Below are positions 1 through 8,901 of a DNA stretch of 64,000 nucleotides, piece after piece. The notes beneath the pieces were generated by a model. The model was not told the DNA's origin. It was given only the letters and a program-made list of their open reading frames with translations, and made no database searches. The position numbers and the translations under genes are program-made. Source of the DNA: Ochrobactrum sp. CM-21-5 (GTDB lineage: Bacteria; Pseudomonadota; Alphaproteobacteria; Rhizobiales; Rhizobiaceae). The stretch spans positions 124,001 to 188,000 of the forward strand of contig NZ_JACLZJ010000001.1 of the NCBI RefSeq assembly GCF_014253075.1. Reading direction: 5' to 3'. Each line of letters opens with the position of its first letter. Positions within the stretch are counted from its first letter, which is position 1.

Positions 1-153
1 GCAGCATTAGGCAACGCTGGGCAGCATCGTCACCGGCTCTTGCGTTAGATACTGGCATTTTGCGGGCTTTTCCGCCATATAGACGCCAGATAACCTTTGA
101 TGACCTCTCGGCTCCCACAGCAGGGCCGCAGGAAGAACGGAACCACGATAGTC

Positions 154-1044
154 ATGGCCACCAGGGCAGCCTTCGCCAAGATGAACGGGCTCGGCAATCA
201 GATCATCGTTGCCGACATGCGCGGTCGCGCGGACCATATTGCACCCGATGCCGCAATCCGTCTGGCAAGCGACAGCGAAACCGCCTTCGACCAGATCATG
301 GCGATCCATGATCCGCGCACGGCAGGCACGGACAATTACATTTCGATCATCAACTGCGACGGCACCCAGGCGCAGGCTTGTGGCAACGGCACGCGCTGCG
401 TCGTGCAGGCGCTGGCGGCTGAAACCGGCCGGCGCGCTTTCACGTTCGAGACCCGCGCCGGCATTCTGACCGCAAGCGAACATGATGACGGGCTGATTTC
501 CGTGGATATGGGCAAGCCCCGCTTCGACTGGCAGGACATTCCGCTCGCCGAGGAATTCCGCGACACACGCATGATCGAATTACAGGTCGGGCCGATCGAT
601 GCGCCGGTTCTGCATTCTCCGTCGGTTGCCTCCATGGGTAACCCGCATGCGATTTTCTGGGTGGATCGCGATGTCTCGTCCTATGAGCTGGAAAAGTTCG
701 GCCCGCTTCTGGAAAACCATCCCATTTTCCCCGAACGCGCCAATATTTCGATCGCCCGCGTCACCTCGCCGGAAACCATGGACCTGCGCACATGGGAGCG
801 CGGTGCCGGACTGACGCGGGCCTGCGGCTCCGCCGCCTGCGCCGCCGCCGTATCCGGTGCACGCACGCGGCGCACCGGGCGCACGGTCACGGTCAATGTT
901 CCGGGCGGTCCGCTGCTGATCGAATGGCGCGACGATGACCACGCCATCATGACCGGCCCCGCCGAATGGGAATTTTCCGGCATGTTCGATCCGGCTTCGG
1001 GCGAATGGACCCGCGATACCCGCAATGACAAGGGTGTGGCCTGA
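154..1044 (+). CDS. dapF: Diaminopimelate epimerase
   Basis: Interconverts LL- and meso-diaminopimelate in the lysine/peptidoglycan precursor pathway, in the cytosol. The 296-residue product has both family cysteine motifs: ACGNGTRC (Cys76) and TRACGSAAC (Cys224), the two acid/base cysteines, plus WERG (Glu216) just before the second. The ATG at 154 ([15 protein letters not shown]) was chosen because the family starts right before the KMNGLGN segment. An in-frame ATG at 97 would add 19 unsupported residues. The stop overlaps the start of mtaB (ATGA), indicating translational coupling. The 153 bases before it hold no gene I can support; the promoter probably lies there. Confidence 0.96.
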   Translation: MATRAAFAKMNGLGNQIIVADMRGRADHIAPDAAIRLASDSETAFDQIMAIHDPRTAGTDNYISIINCDGTQAQACGNGTRCVVQALAAETGRRAFTFETRAGILTASEHDDGLISVDMGKPRFDWQDIPLAEEFRDTRMIELQVGPIDAPVLHSPSVASMGNPHAIFWVDRDVSSYELEKFGPLLENHPIFPERANISIARVTSPETMDLRTWERGAGLTRACGSAACAAAVSGARTRRTGRTVTVNVPGGPLLIEWRDDDHAIMTGPAEWEFSGMFDPASGEWTRDTRNDKGVA

Positions 1045-2306
1045 TGAGCGTCGAAGTCGTAACATTCGGATGCCGCCTCAACACCTATGAATCCGAGGTG
1101 ATGAAGCGCGAGGCCGACACCGCCGGACTTGGCGAACTCAAGGACGGCGCGATCATCTTCAATACCTGCGCGGTAACGGCGGAAGCGGTACGTCAGGCAC
1201 GTCAGGCAATCCGCAAAGCGCGCCGCGATAACCCGCAAGCGCGTATCATCGTCACCGGCTGCGCCGCCCAGACCGAAGCCGGAAAATTCGAGGCCATGGA
1301 CGAAGTAGACCTCATTTTGGGCAATGAGGAAAAGTTGAAATCCAATTCCTACCGGATGCTGCCCGATTTCGGCGTCAACCAGTTCGAGAAGGTCCGCGTC
1401 AACGACATTATGGAAGTGCGCGAAACCGCTAGCCATATGGTGGACGCCATCGAAGGTCGCGCGCGCGCTTTCGTGCAGGTGCAGAACGGCTGCGACCATC
1501 GCTGCACTTTCTGCATTATCCCCTATGGCCGCGGCAATTCGCGGTCCGTGCCCATGGGCGGCGTCGTCGATCAGGTCAAGCGGCTGGTCGGAAACGGTTA
1601 CGCGGAAGTGGTGCTGACAGGTGTGGACATGACCTCCTACGGCCCCGACCTTCCCGGCAATCTTCGCCTCGGCAAGCTGGTGAAGACGGTTCTGGATCAG
1701 GTGCCCGATTTGCAGCGGCTGCGCTTGTCTTCCATCGATTCCATCGAAGCGGACGACGACCTGATGGATGCCATCGCCAATGAAACGCGCCTGATGCCGC
1801 ATCTGCACCTGTCGCTTCAGGCGGGCGACGACATGATTTTGAAGCGCATGAAGCGCCGCCATCTGCGCGACGATTCAATTGCGTTTTGTGAAGAAGTGCG
1901 CAAGCTTCGCCCAGATATTGTATTCGGCGCGGACATCATCGCCGGTTTCCCCACTGAAACCGAGGAAATGTTCCGGAACTCGATGAAAATCGTGGAGGAG
2001 TGCGGCCTCACCCACCTGCATGTTTTCCCTTATAGCGCACGCGAAGGCACACCTGCCGCACGCATGCCGCAGCTACGCCGCGAGATCGTCAAGGAACGTG
2101 CCGCACGGCTGCGCGCAGTGGGTGATCGCGCCTATGAAGAACATCTCGCCTCGCTCACCGGCACGCGGCAGCGCCTGCTGGTCGAGAAGGAAGGCATCGC
2201 CCGTACGGAAGGCTTCACGCTTGCCGCTGTCGATCAGGGGAACCCCGGCGAAATCATCGAACGTAACGTGACAGGCCATGACGGCGAAAAACTCCTCACC
2301 CGTTAG
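1044..2306 (+). CDS. mtaB: MtaB-type tRNA methylthiotransferase (radical SAM)
   Basis: Predicted to add a methylthio group to t6A37 of tRNA (ms2t6A), as MtaB does. The N-terminal UPF0004 domain carries Cys10, Cys42 and Cys73 (GCRLNTYES, NTCAVT, GCAAQTE) for one 4Fe-4S cluster. The radical-SAM motif is Cys150-x3-Cys154-x2-Cys157 (CDHRCTFC). The C-terminus looks like a TRAM-type RNA-binding tail. At 420 residues it fits the MtaB/YqeV branch better than MiaB (about 440-470) or RimO. The start codon overlaps the dapF stop; ftsY follows after 38 nt. The subfamily assignment is inferred from motif context. Confidence 0.9.
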   Translation: MSVEVVTFGCRLNTYESEVMKREADTAGLGELKDGAIIFNTCAVTAEAVRQARQAIRKARRDNPQARIIVTGCAAQTEAGKFEAMDEVDLILGNEEKLKSNSYRMLPDFGVNQFEKVRVNDIMEVRETASHMVDAIEGRARAFVQVQNGCDHRCTFCIIPYGRGNSRSVPMGGVVDQVKRLVGNGYAEVVLTGVDMTSYGPDLPGNLRLGKLVKTVLDQVPDLQRLRLSSIDSIEADDDLMDAIANETRLMPHLHLSLQAGDDMILKRMKRRHLRDDSIAFCEEVRKLRPDIVFGADIIAGFPTETEEMFRNSMKIVEECGLTHLHVFPYSAREGTPAARMPQLRREIVKERAARLRAVGDRAYEEHLASLTGTRQRLLVEKEGIARTEGFTLAAVDQGNPGEIIERNVTGHDGEKLLTR

Positions 2307-2344
2307 GCAGAGTCACAAGCGGCTTAAATAAGGCATCGGAATTC

Positions 2345-3790
2345 ATGGCAATCGGTTTCATCAAGAAAATGTTCTCCTTCGGCAAGAAGGAGGTCGAGGA
2401 AAAGCCGGTCGAACAGTCGGCCTCCGAGGTCGCGGAAACACAGGCACCCGAGGCCGTTGAGGCGCCCGAAGAGGCGGAAGCACCCGCTGCATCGAAACAG
2501 GAAACACCACCAGCCGTAACAGAACCCGAGCCTGCCGAAGAGCTGGTCGCGGAAACGGCGGAAGAAGACCAGGCTGAGCCGGAACATCCCGTTACCGAGA
2601 TCGAAATTCCGATCGAACAGCCACCGGTGATGGAGCCGCCTGCAACGGAGCCCGTTGTCGAGCAACCCGTCCCGCAAGCAGAACCGGAATCCGGCATCGA
2701 ACCTGAAAAACATGAAGAGGCTCCTGTTGTTGAAACACCGGCAGCTGTCGAGAAAGTGCCGGAACCTGCTCCCGCTCCCGCCGCTGTGCCTGCGAAACCC
2801 AAAAAGGTGAAAGTCACCAAGGCCGTCGAGAAACAGCAGGAAGAGGCCCCCGTCGAGGCGGCGCCGGAGCCCAAACTTTCATGGTTCGAGCGTCTGCGTC
2901 GTGGTCTGGCCCGTTCGTCGAACTCGCTCAGCGATTCCATCGGCGGCATTTTCACCAAACGCAAGCTTGACGACGACACGCTGCAAGACCTCGAAGACGT
3001 TCTCATTCAGGCCGATCTCGGGCTTGAAACCGCCATGCGCGTGACCGATGCACTTGCGTCGGGTCGCTATGGCAAGGACGTGACGGGCGAGGAAGTACGT
3101 GCCATCATGGGCGCGGAAATCGAAAAGGTACTCGGCCCCGTGGCACAGCCTCTGGAGCTCGATCTTTCACACAAACCGCATGTCATTCTGGTGGTCGGTG
3201 TCAATGGTACCGGAAAGACGACAACTATCGGCAAGCTTGCAGCAAAGCTTACCGCAGGCGGCCTGAAGGTCATGTTGGCGGCGGGCGATACGTTCCGTGC
3301 CGCAGCCATCGAGCAACTACACATCTGGGGTGAGCGCACCGGCGCGCCCGTCGTATCAAGCAAGCTTGGCGCTGATGCCGCGGGGCTTGCCTATGACGCT
3401 TGGGAGAGAGCCAAGGAAGCAGGCAGCGACGTGCTGATCATCGACACGGCGGGCCGTCTGCAGAACAAGGCCGAACTGATGGAAGAGCTTGCCAAAATCG
3501 TGCGCGTTCTCGGCAAGCACGACCCGGAAGCCCCGCACACAGTCTTGCAGACGCTCGACGCCACCACAGGACAGAATGCGCTCAATCAGGTCGAGATTTT
3601 CAAGAATATCGCTGGCGTTAACGGCCTGGTCATGACCAAGCTTGACGGCACGGCGCGCGGCGGCATTCTGGTGGCGATTTCCGCCACGCATAAGCTGCCG
3701 GTCTATTTCATTGGCGTCGGTGAAGGCATCGACGATCTGGAACCATTTGCGGCCAAGGATTTTGCCCGCGCCATTGCAGGAGTTGCCTGA
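2345..3790 (+). CDS. ftsY: Signal recognition particle receptor FtsY
   Basis: GTPase that docks the SRP-ribosome complex at the inner membrane for co-translational insertion. Of 481 residues, about the first 175 form an acidic, Glu/Pro/Ala/Val-rich low-complexity A domain. The N domain follows, then the G domain with [10 protein letters not shown] (about 283-292), DTAGR and [11 protein letters not shown] long acidic N-terminal region is normal for proteobacterial FtsY, but its length and repetitive PE/PVE composition stand out here. Its stop overlaps the yciB start (TGATG). Confidence 0.96.
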   Translation: MAIGFIKKMFSFGKKEVEEKPVEQSASEVAETQAPEAVEAPEEAEAPAASKQETPPAVTEPEPAEELVAETAEEDQAEPEHPVTEIEIPIEQPPVMEPPATEPVVEQPVPQAEPESGIEPEKHEEAPVVETPAAVEKVPEPAPAPAAVPAKPKKVKVTKAVEKQQEEAPVEAAPEPKLSWFERLRRGLARSSNSLSDSIGGIFTKRKLDDDTLQDLEDVLIQADLGLETAMRVTDALASGRYGKDVTGEEVRAIMGAEIEKVLGPVAQPLELDLSHKPHVILVVGVNGTGKTTTIGKLAAKLTAGGLKVMLAAGDTFRAAAIEQLHIWGERTGAPVVSSKLGADAAGLAYDAWERAKEAGSDVLIIDTAGRLQNKAELMEELAKIVRVLGKHDPEAPHTVLQTLDATTGQNALNQVEIFKNIAGVNGLVMTKLDGTARGGILVAISATHKLPVYFIGVGEGIDDLEPFAAKDFARAIAGVA

Positions 3791-4452
3791 TGGAGCATCA
3801 CGTCTTCGAACGCGATCCGTCGCAGAAAAGCGAAGCCGAACGCAAGGAAGTTCCGCCGCTTCTCAAGCTGGCGCTGGAACTGGGACCGCTTCTGGTCTTC
3901 TTCTTCGCCAACGCGCGCGGCGAATCGCTGATCGAGCATTTTCCCATCCTTGCAAACATCGGTGCGCCGATTTTCCTGGCGACGGCCCTTTTCATGGTGG
4001 CGACAGTTGTCGCGCTGGCCATTTCGTGGTCGATGACACGCACGCTGCCCATCATGCCGCTCGTTTCCGGCATCGTGGTTCTGGTTTTCGGCGCGCTGAC
4101 GCTCTGGCTGCACAACGAGACCTTCATCAAGATGAAGCCGACGATCGTCAATACGCTCTTCGGTGCGATTCTGCTCGGCGGCCTGTTCTTCGGAAAAGCC
4201 CTGCTCGGCTATGTCTTCGATTCGGCCTTCAAGCTGGATGCAGAAGGCTGGCGAAAGCTCACCTTCCGCTGGGGCCTGTTCTTCATCTTCCTGGCGATTG
4301 CAAACGAGGTTGTATGGCGCAACTTCTCCACCGATGCGTGGGTTTCCTTCAAGGTCTGGGGTATCATGCCGATCACCGTTGTCTTCACGCTTTTACAAAT
4401 GCCGCTTATCCAGAAGCACTCATTGACTGAGGACGAAAACACCGCATCATAG
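3790..4452 (+). CDS. yciB: Septation protein A / YciB family inner-membrane protein
   Basis: Polytopic inner-membrane protein of 220 residues, historically called IspZ or septation protein A. It is linked in other bacteria to cell-envelope synthesis and division rather than an enzymatic reaction. Five or six hydrophobic segments are visible, beginning with the family hallmark [18 protein letters not shown] near residue 26, and the late segment [13 protein letters not shown] is also typical. It directly follows ftsY with overlapping stop/start, an arrangement common in Hyphomicrobiales. The molecular function is not settled for the family. Confidence 0.92.
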   Translation: MEHHVFERDPSQKSEAERKEVPPLLKLALELGPLLVFFFANARGESLIEHFPILANIGAPIFLATALFMVATVVALAISWSMTRTLPIMPLVSGIVVLVFGALTLWLHNETFIKMKPTIVNTLFGAILLGGLFFGKALLGYVFDSAFKLDAEGWRKLTFRWGLFFIFLAIANEVVWRNFSTDAWVSFKVWGIMPITVVFTLLQMPLIQKHSLTEDENTAS

Positions 4453-4480
4453 CGGCGACGGGACCGACAGGGAGAGTGCC

Positions 4481-5263
4481 ATGCCGCAGATAGAAACACG
4501 CCTCGACATTGAACAATTCATCTGCCGCAGCGATAATTATGGCGTTCTGATCCACGATCCCGAAAGCGCGCTTACCGCAGCCATCGATGCGCCGGACGCC
4601 TATGCTATCGAAACTGCTTTGGATCGGCGCGGCTGGACGCTCGATTTCATCTTCACCACTCACCATCATCTCGACCATGTCGAGGGCAACGAGGCATTGA
4701 AGGCCAAATTCGGCGTCAGCATCATCGGTCCAAAAGACGAGGAAACAAAAATTCCTGGGCTGGACCGCAGCGTGAAGGACGGCGACGAATTCACTTTCGG
4801 TCTTTTCAAGGTGCAGGTCATTTCCACGCCCGGCCACACCGCCGGCGAGGTTTCCTATTATTTGCCGCAAGCCAAGGCCGTCTTCACAGGCGACACGCTT
4901 TTCGCGCTTGGCTGCGGGCGGCTGTTCGAGGGAACGCCGGCCACTATGTTCCAGTCATTGCGAAAGCTCGTGGCGCTGCCCGGCGAGACGGCGGTATATT
5001 GCGGCCATGAATATACCGAGAGCAATGCGCGCTTCGCGCTGACTGTCGATCCCGACAATTCGGCCTTGAAAGAGCGCGCTCTCGAGATTGCCCGCCTCCG
5101 GTCCGCCGACAAGATGACCCTGCCTTCAAGCATCGCGCTCGAAATGGCGACCAATCCGTTTCTGCGCTGGCATGACACCCGCATTCGCGATCACCTCGGC
5201 ATGCCGGATGCGCCCGATGAAGCCGTGTTTGCAGAGATTCGCAAGCGCAAAGATCTATTTTAG
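4481..5263 (+). CDS. gloB: Hydroxyacylglutathione hydrolase (glyoxalase II)
   Basis: Hydrolyses S-D-lactoylglutathione to D-lactate and glutathione in methylglyoxal detoxification. The 260-residue metallo-beta-lactamase-fold protein has the dinuclear metal motif THHHLDH (about residues 60-66). Further ligand or substrate segments are [24 protein letters not shown] and [14 protein letters not shown], and it ends in the typical RKRKDLF. GGGAGAGTGCC precedes the ATG at 4481. It lies 28 nt after yciB and 12 nt before the next small secreted-protein gene. Confidence 0.95.
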   Translation: MPQIETRLDIEQFICRSDNYGVLIHDPESALTAAIDAPDAYAIETALDRRGWTLDFIFTTHHHLDHVEGNEALKAKFGVSIIGPKDEETKIPGLDRSVKDGDEFTFGLFKVQVISTPGHTAGEVSYYLPQAKAVFTGDTLFALGCGRLFEGTPATMFQSLRKLVALPGETAVYCGHEYTESNARFALTVDPDNSALKERALEIARLRSADKMTLPSSIALEMATNPFLRWHDTRIRDHLGMPDAPDEAVFAEIRKRKDLF

Positions 5264-5275
5264 GATGAGAAGTTG

Positions 5276-5767
5276 ATGAACCTGTCCCGCTTCAAAAGCC
5301 TTAACCGCGCCGCCTTGCTTGGCTTATCGCTTGTTATTCTGCCTGCCTCTGCCGGTTTGGCTTATGCGGAAGATATTCTGTCGATTGCCACGCCGCCGGA
5401 AACACCGGCGGAGATCAACAATTTCAAGCTGACGGAAGACCTTCTGGGCCGCATGGAGACAATTCATGCCGAGCTTGAAAGAATGCAGCTTTCGCCCACG
5501 GCGGAAGAAGGTCTGGACGCCCAGCCTTCGATGGATTCCATGGTGGAAAGCATCGAATCCCGGCCCCAGGTAGTGGCTTTGATGAAAGCCCAGAACATCT
5601 CTCCCCGTGACTACCTTCTTGCCTATTTCGCAATGATGAGCGCGCTTGCCGCAGCTGACGCGGAGGAAGAGGACCAGCTTGTCGATGAAGTGAAGTACAT
5701 CAATCCCGAGCACGTCGAGTTCGGCAAGAAATATGGCGACCGCATCCGCGAGCTGATCGGGGAATAA
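5276..5767 (+). CDS. Small predicted secreted/periplasmic protein, unknown function
   Basis: Encodes 163 residues. The N-terminus (MNLSRFKSLNRAALLGL then a hydrophobic stretch ending ASAGLAYA) is a good Sec signal peptide, with cleavage expected after AYA near residue 31. The mature part is acidic and probably helical, and I recognise no domain. The ATG at 5276 was chosen over the TTG at 5273 because GGATGAGAAG sits at proper spacing before it. It follows gloB by 12 nt, so it may be co-transcribed, and it ends just before a strong terminator. Function unknown. Confidence 0.8.
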   Translation: MNLSRFKSLNRAALLGLSLVILPASAGLAYAEDILSIATPPETPAEINNFKLTEDLLGRMETIHAELERMQLSPTAEEGLDAQPSMDSMVESIESRPQVVALMKAQNISPRDYLLAYFAMMSALAAADAEEEDQLVDEVKYINPEHVEFGKKYGDRIRELIGE

Positions 5768-5808
5768 AGTCTACCGCAGGGAAACAGCGTCCGATCCAGA
5801 ATAGAACA

Positions 5809-5847
5809 AACCCGGCGACAGCCTGTCTTCGCCGGGTTGTTATTTTT
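5809..5847. terminator. Bidirectional intrinsic terminator
   Basis: AACCCGGCGA (5809-5818) pairs perfectly with TCGCCGGGTT (5829-5838), followed by GTTATTTTT on the plus strand. It lies between the ends of the convergent secreted-protein gene (stop 5767) and the P1B-ATPase gene (stop 5863), so it can serve both, though the U-rich tail is better on the plus strand. Confidence 0.8.
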
Positions 5848-5862
5848 GACGCTTAAATCCTA

Positions 5863-8316
5863 TCAGGCGCGCTGTTTCAGCAGCCGAAGCGCGTTGATCG
5901 TCACCAGAACGGTCGCGCCCGTATCGGCCAGAATGGCTGGCCAGAGGCCGGTGATTCCAAGAACTGTCGTCACAAGGAACACTGCTTTCAGCCCCAGTGC
6001 GATGGCAATATTCTGATGAATATTGCGCATGGTACGCTTTGACAGATCGATCATTTGCGCGACATCGCCAACCCGGCCATGCAGGACGGCGGCATCAGCG
6101 GTTTCCAGCGCCACGTCCGTACCGCCGCCCATCGCAATACCGACATCGGCGGCGGCAAGTGCAGGAGCATCGTTGATACCGTCGCCCACCTTGGCGATCA
6201 TCTGTCCCTGGCTGCGCAGTTCGCCCACGATACGCTGCTTGTCTTCGGGCAGAAGTTCCGAACGCACCTCGATGCCGAGATCGCGACCGATAGCTTCCGC
6301 CGTACGGGCGTTATCACCGGTCAGCATGACGGTGCGAATACCCGCCTCCTTCAGCTCTTTCAGGCCCGCGATGGCATCGGCGCGCGGTTCATCACGCATG
6401 GCGATTGCACCCGCAATCCCGCCATCGGCAACCAGCACGGAAACCGTCTTGCCCTCGTCGTTACAGACCGCAATGCGCACAGCAAGCTCGTCAGAAATTG
6501 CCGCGATATCATTTGCAGCCTTGCGGGAACCGAGAAACAGTTCCAACTGCCCTGCAACACCGGACACACCCTTGCCGCCATGGGCCCTGCCCTGGCTGAT
6601 GCTTGAAAGTTTCAGCCCGCGTTCTTCGGCAGCGGCCACGATGGCCAGCGCCAATGGATGACTGGAGCCCGCATCGAGCGAAGCGGCAAGACGCAGCACC
6701 TCGCCTTCCGGCAGGGTTCCTGCCAGAACGTCCGTCACTTTCGGCTTGCCTTCCGTCAGCGTGCCGGTCTTGTCGAAACAGGCTGTCGTAATTTTACCGA
6801 TGGTTTCGAGAACCGCACCGCCTTTCATCAGCAGGCCGCGACGCGCACCGGATGAAAGCGACGCAGCAATGGCCGCCGGTGTGGAAATAACCAGCGCACA
6901 GGGACAACCGATCAGCAGGATGGCAAGACCCTTGTAAATCCATTCACTCCACATGCCGCCGCCGACAAGCGGCGGCAGGATGGCGACCAATGCCGCAACC
7001 ACCACCACGCCCGGAGTGTAATAGGTGGAAAAGCGATTGATGAAGCGTTCGGTCGGGGCCTTGGCTTCCTGCGCTTCCTCCACCAAACGCACGACGCGGG
7101 CAATCGTGTTGTCCTCAGCGGCAGCAGTCACCTTGACGCGCAAAAGCCCGTCGCCGTTGATAGTGCCTGCAAAGACCGTATCGCCCGCAGCCTTGCCGAC
7201 CGGCGTGCTTTCCCCGGTGACCGGTGCTTCATCGATAGCGCTTTCACCGGAAAGAATGTCGCCATCGGCTGGCATGCGATCGCCGGGACGAACGGAAATG
7301 ACATCGCCTACAGCCAGACTGTCCGCTGGCACTTCCCGGGTCGTCCCGTTGCGCTCCAGAAATGCGGTCTTCGGCACAAGCGCGGTCAGCGACTGAATGC
7401 TGGCCCGCGCCTTGCCTGCGGCAACGCCTTCCAGCAATTCACCGACGAGAAACAGGAAAACGACCGCCGCCGCTTCCTCGGTCGCGCCGATGAAGACAGC
7501 CCCGACCGCAGCAATCGTCATCAGCATCTCGATGGAGAACGGCGTGCCATTGACAGCTGCCATATAGGCCCGCCAGGCAATGGGCGCCAAGCCGATCAGC
7601 ATTGCCGCCGTGAAGGCCCACAGCGCTATTGCCGGATAGAGATGGCCGATAGCGTAAGCGGCCGCGAGACCGCCGCCGCACATCAGCATCATCTGTCCTT
7701 TTTTCGTCCGCCACCAGGGCAGGGACTTTACTGGGGCCGGAGACTTCGGCGCATCCGCCGCCGTGGAAATCGGGCTCGTCCGATAGCCAAGCCCCGTCAC
7801 CTTGTCGGCAATCTCGCCGCTCTTCGCGGTGCCGTCATGGCTGACGGTCATGGTGCCGTTGGTAACTGATACCGACACATCGCTGATGCCGGAAAGACGC
7901 CGCACCGCAGTGTCGATCTTCGCGGCGCAAGAGGCGCAATCCATGCCATCGACCCGAAACCGCAAACTGTCCGCACCCGCGACAATTTCCTTCGCCGGAG
8001 CTTCTTCATGTTCGTGGTGATCGTGGCCATGGTGATGACCACCACACGAGCCATGATCGTGCGCATGATCATGGCTCGTCGGCTTCTTTTCCTCTGCAAC
8101 AGGCTCGATGCCATAGCCGAGACTGCGCACTTTTCGCACCATGATATCGAGATCACCGCTGCCGTTGTGAAGCACAGTCATGGTGCCCGCGGTAACAGAC
8201 ACCGAAACATCTTCCACGCCGCGCACCCGCCGCACTGCAGTATCGATCTTTGTCGCGCAGGAGGCGCAATCCATACCATCTATACGAAAGCGAATCTGGT
8301 TCATTGTCTCACTCAT
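5863..8316 (-). CDS. zntA: P1B-type heavy-metal (Zn/Cd/Pb) translocating ATPase
   Basis: Exports divalent soft-metal ions across the inner membrane using ATP. It has two N-terminal heavy-metal-associated domains, each with MDCASCA (residues about 5-65 and 120-185), separated by a His-rich linker (HDHAHDHG, HHHGHDHHEHE). A membrane core follows with the CPC metal-gate motif (GCPCALV, about 470). The P-domain has DKTGTLTEG (about 513), with TGDNARTAEAIG and GDGINDAPALA downstream. CPC plus double HMA and the His linker point to a ZntA/CadA-type zinc/cadmium/lead pump rather than copper. The frame also offers GTG at 8337 and ATG at 8304; ATG 8316 (MSETMNQIRF) is my choice. It is divergent from a MerR regulator. 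Confidence 0.94.
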   Translation of the reverse strand: MSETMNQIRFRIDGMDCASCATKIDTAVRRVRGVEDVSVSVTAGTMTVLHNGSGDLDIMVRKVRSLGYGIEPVAEEKKPTSHDHAHDHGSCGGHHHGHDHHEHEEAPAKEIVAGADSLRFRVDGMDCASCAAKIDTAVRRLSGISDVSVSVTNGTMTVSHDGTAKSGEIADKVTGLGYRTSPISTAADAPKSPAPVKSLPWWRTKKGQMMLMCGGGLAAAYAIGHLYPAIALWAFTAAMLIGLAPIAWRAYMAAVNGTPFSIEMLMTIAAVGAVFIGATEEAAAVVFLFLVGELLEGVAAGKARASIQSLTALVPKTAFLERNGTTREVPADSLAVGDVISVRPGDRMPADGDILSGESAIDEAPVTGESTPVGKAAGDTVFAGTINGDGLLRVKVTAAAEDNTIARVVRLVEEAQEAKAPTERFINRFSTYYTPGVVVVAALVAILPPLVGGGMWSEWIYKGLAILLIGCPCALVISTPAAIAASLSSGARRGLLMKGGAVLETIGKITTACFDKTGTLTEGKPKVTDVLAGTLPEGEVLRLAASLDAGSSHPLALAIVAAAEERGLKLSSISQGRAHGGKGVSGVAGQLELFLGSRKAANDIAAISDELAVRIAVCNDEGKTVSVLVADGGIAGAIAMRDEPRADAIAGLKELKEAGIRTVMLTGDNARTAEAIGRDLGIEVRSELLPEDKQRIVGELRSQGQMIAKVGDGINDAPALAAADVGIAMGGGTDVALETADAAVLHGRVGDVAQMIDLSKRTMRNIHQNIAIALGLKAVFLVTTVLGITGLWPAILADTGATVLVTINALRLLKQRA

Positions 8317-8357
8317 AACTTGCCCGTTTCGGTCCACCCTTGAATTGCCTGCAACAA

Positions 8358-8388
8358 GGTCTACATCCTCTAGTGACTAGAGGAGCAA
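8358..8388 (-). promoter_or_regulatory. MerR-family promoter/operator for the metal ATPase
   Basis: Read on the minus strand: -35 TTGCTC (8388-8383), a 19-bp spacer and -10 TAGACC (8363-8358). The spacer holds the perfect dyad CCTCTAG-TGA-CTAGAGG (8367-8383). An over-long 19-20 bp spacer with a centred dyad is the hallmark of MerR-activated promoters, where metal-bound regulator untwists the DNA. The CTCTAG...CTAGAG half-sites match those typical of CadR/PbrR/CueR-like regulators. The regulator gene starts 14 bp away on the plus strand, so the dyad probably also serves autoregulation. Confidence 0.85.
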
Positions 8389-8396
8389 GCGAAAAA

Positions 8397-8822
8397 ATGA
8401 TGACAGGTCTTCCAATCGGCGAGGCATCGAAAGCAAGCGGCGTGAAGGTGCCTACCATCCGCTATTATGAGCAGATCGGCCTGCTGCCAGCACCGCCGCG
8501 CACAGAGGGCAATCGCCGCCTTTATGAAAACAGCGACGTTCAGCGGCTCCTGTTCATCCGTCACGCGCGTGATCTTGGATTCGAAGTGGAGGCGATCCGC
8601 ACCCTTCTCGATCTTCAGGACAATCCCGATCAGTCATGCGCTGCGGCGGATGCCATTGCCCGGGCACGACTGATCGACGTCGAGCACCGCATCGTAAAAC
8701 TGCTCTCGCTCAAAACCGAGCTGCTACGGATGCTGGATTGCACGGCACATGGCCGCATCGACCAATGCCGGGTGATCGAAATTCTCGGCAATCACGACGA
8801 ATGCGTGCACCCAAATCACTAG
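8397..8822 (+). CDS. MerR-family metal-responsive transcriptional regulator (ZntR/CadR-like)
   Basis: Predicted to activate the divergent metal ATPase gene when bound to Zn, Cd or Pb. The N-terminal winged helix-turn-helix contains GEASKASGVKVPTIRYYEQI, then a dimerisation helix. Counting from the second ATG (8400), cysteines fall at 80, 114, 123 and 135, closely matching the Cys79/114/124 metal site of ZntR. The C-terminus ends DECVHPNH, an extra potential ligand cluster as in CadR/PbrR. The product is 140-141 residues. AGAGGAG (8380-8386) is the ribosome site; the ATG pair at 8397/8400 leaves one residue of ambiguity. Confidence 0.93.
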   Translation: MMTGLPIGEASKASGVKVPTIRYYEQIGLLPAPPRTEGNRRLYENSDVQRLLFIRHARDLGFEVEAIRTLLDLQDNPDQSCAAADAIARARLIDVEHRIVKLLSLKTELLRMLDCTAHGRIDQCRVIEILGNHDECVHPNH

Positions 8823-8890
8823 AGCGTTCCGGAAAAAGTATGAAACGGTTTGCGTTTGATAATACGATAAAACAAAAGCTTAGAACGGTT
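8821..8890 (+). repeat. Degenerate ~70-bp intergenic palindromic repeat, copy A
   Basis: TTCCGGAAAAAG, then ACGGTTTGCG, then AATACGATAAAACAAAAG and a GAACG end. This aligns nearly gap-free with copy C at 32461-32527 and more loosely with copy B at 20508-20570. The arrangement matches, from memory, a short intergenic element abundant in Brucella/Ochrobactrum and other Hyphomicrobiales (GAAAA...GGTTTTC...ATGCG...AAACAAA...GAGCG). It sits between the MerR gene and the convergent transporter gene. Confidence 0.6.
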
Positions 8891-8901
8891 GTTACCCGGA
8901 A

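Noticed and set aside
681..1862. 393-codon minus-strand frame opposite dapF and mtaB
   Set aside because: Overlaps two genes with all catalytic motifs intact; composition is that of a shadow frame.
2296..3006. 236-codon Ser/Gly/Thr-rich minus-strand frame
   Set aside because: It is the low-complexity mirror of the FtsY acidic domain.
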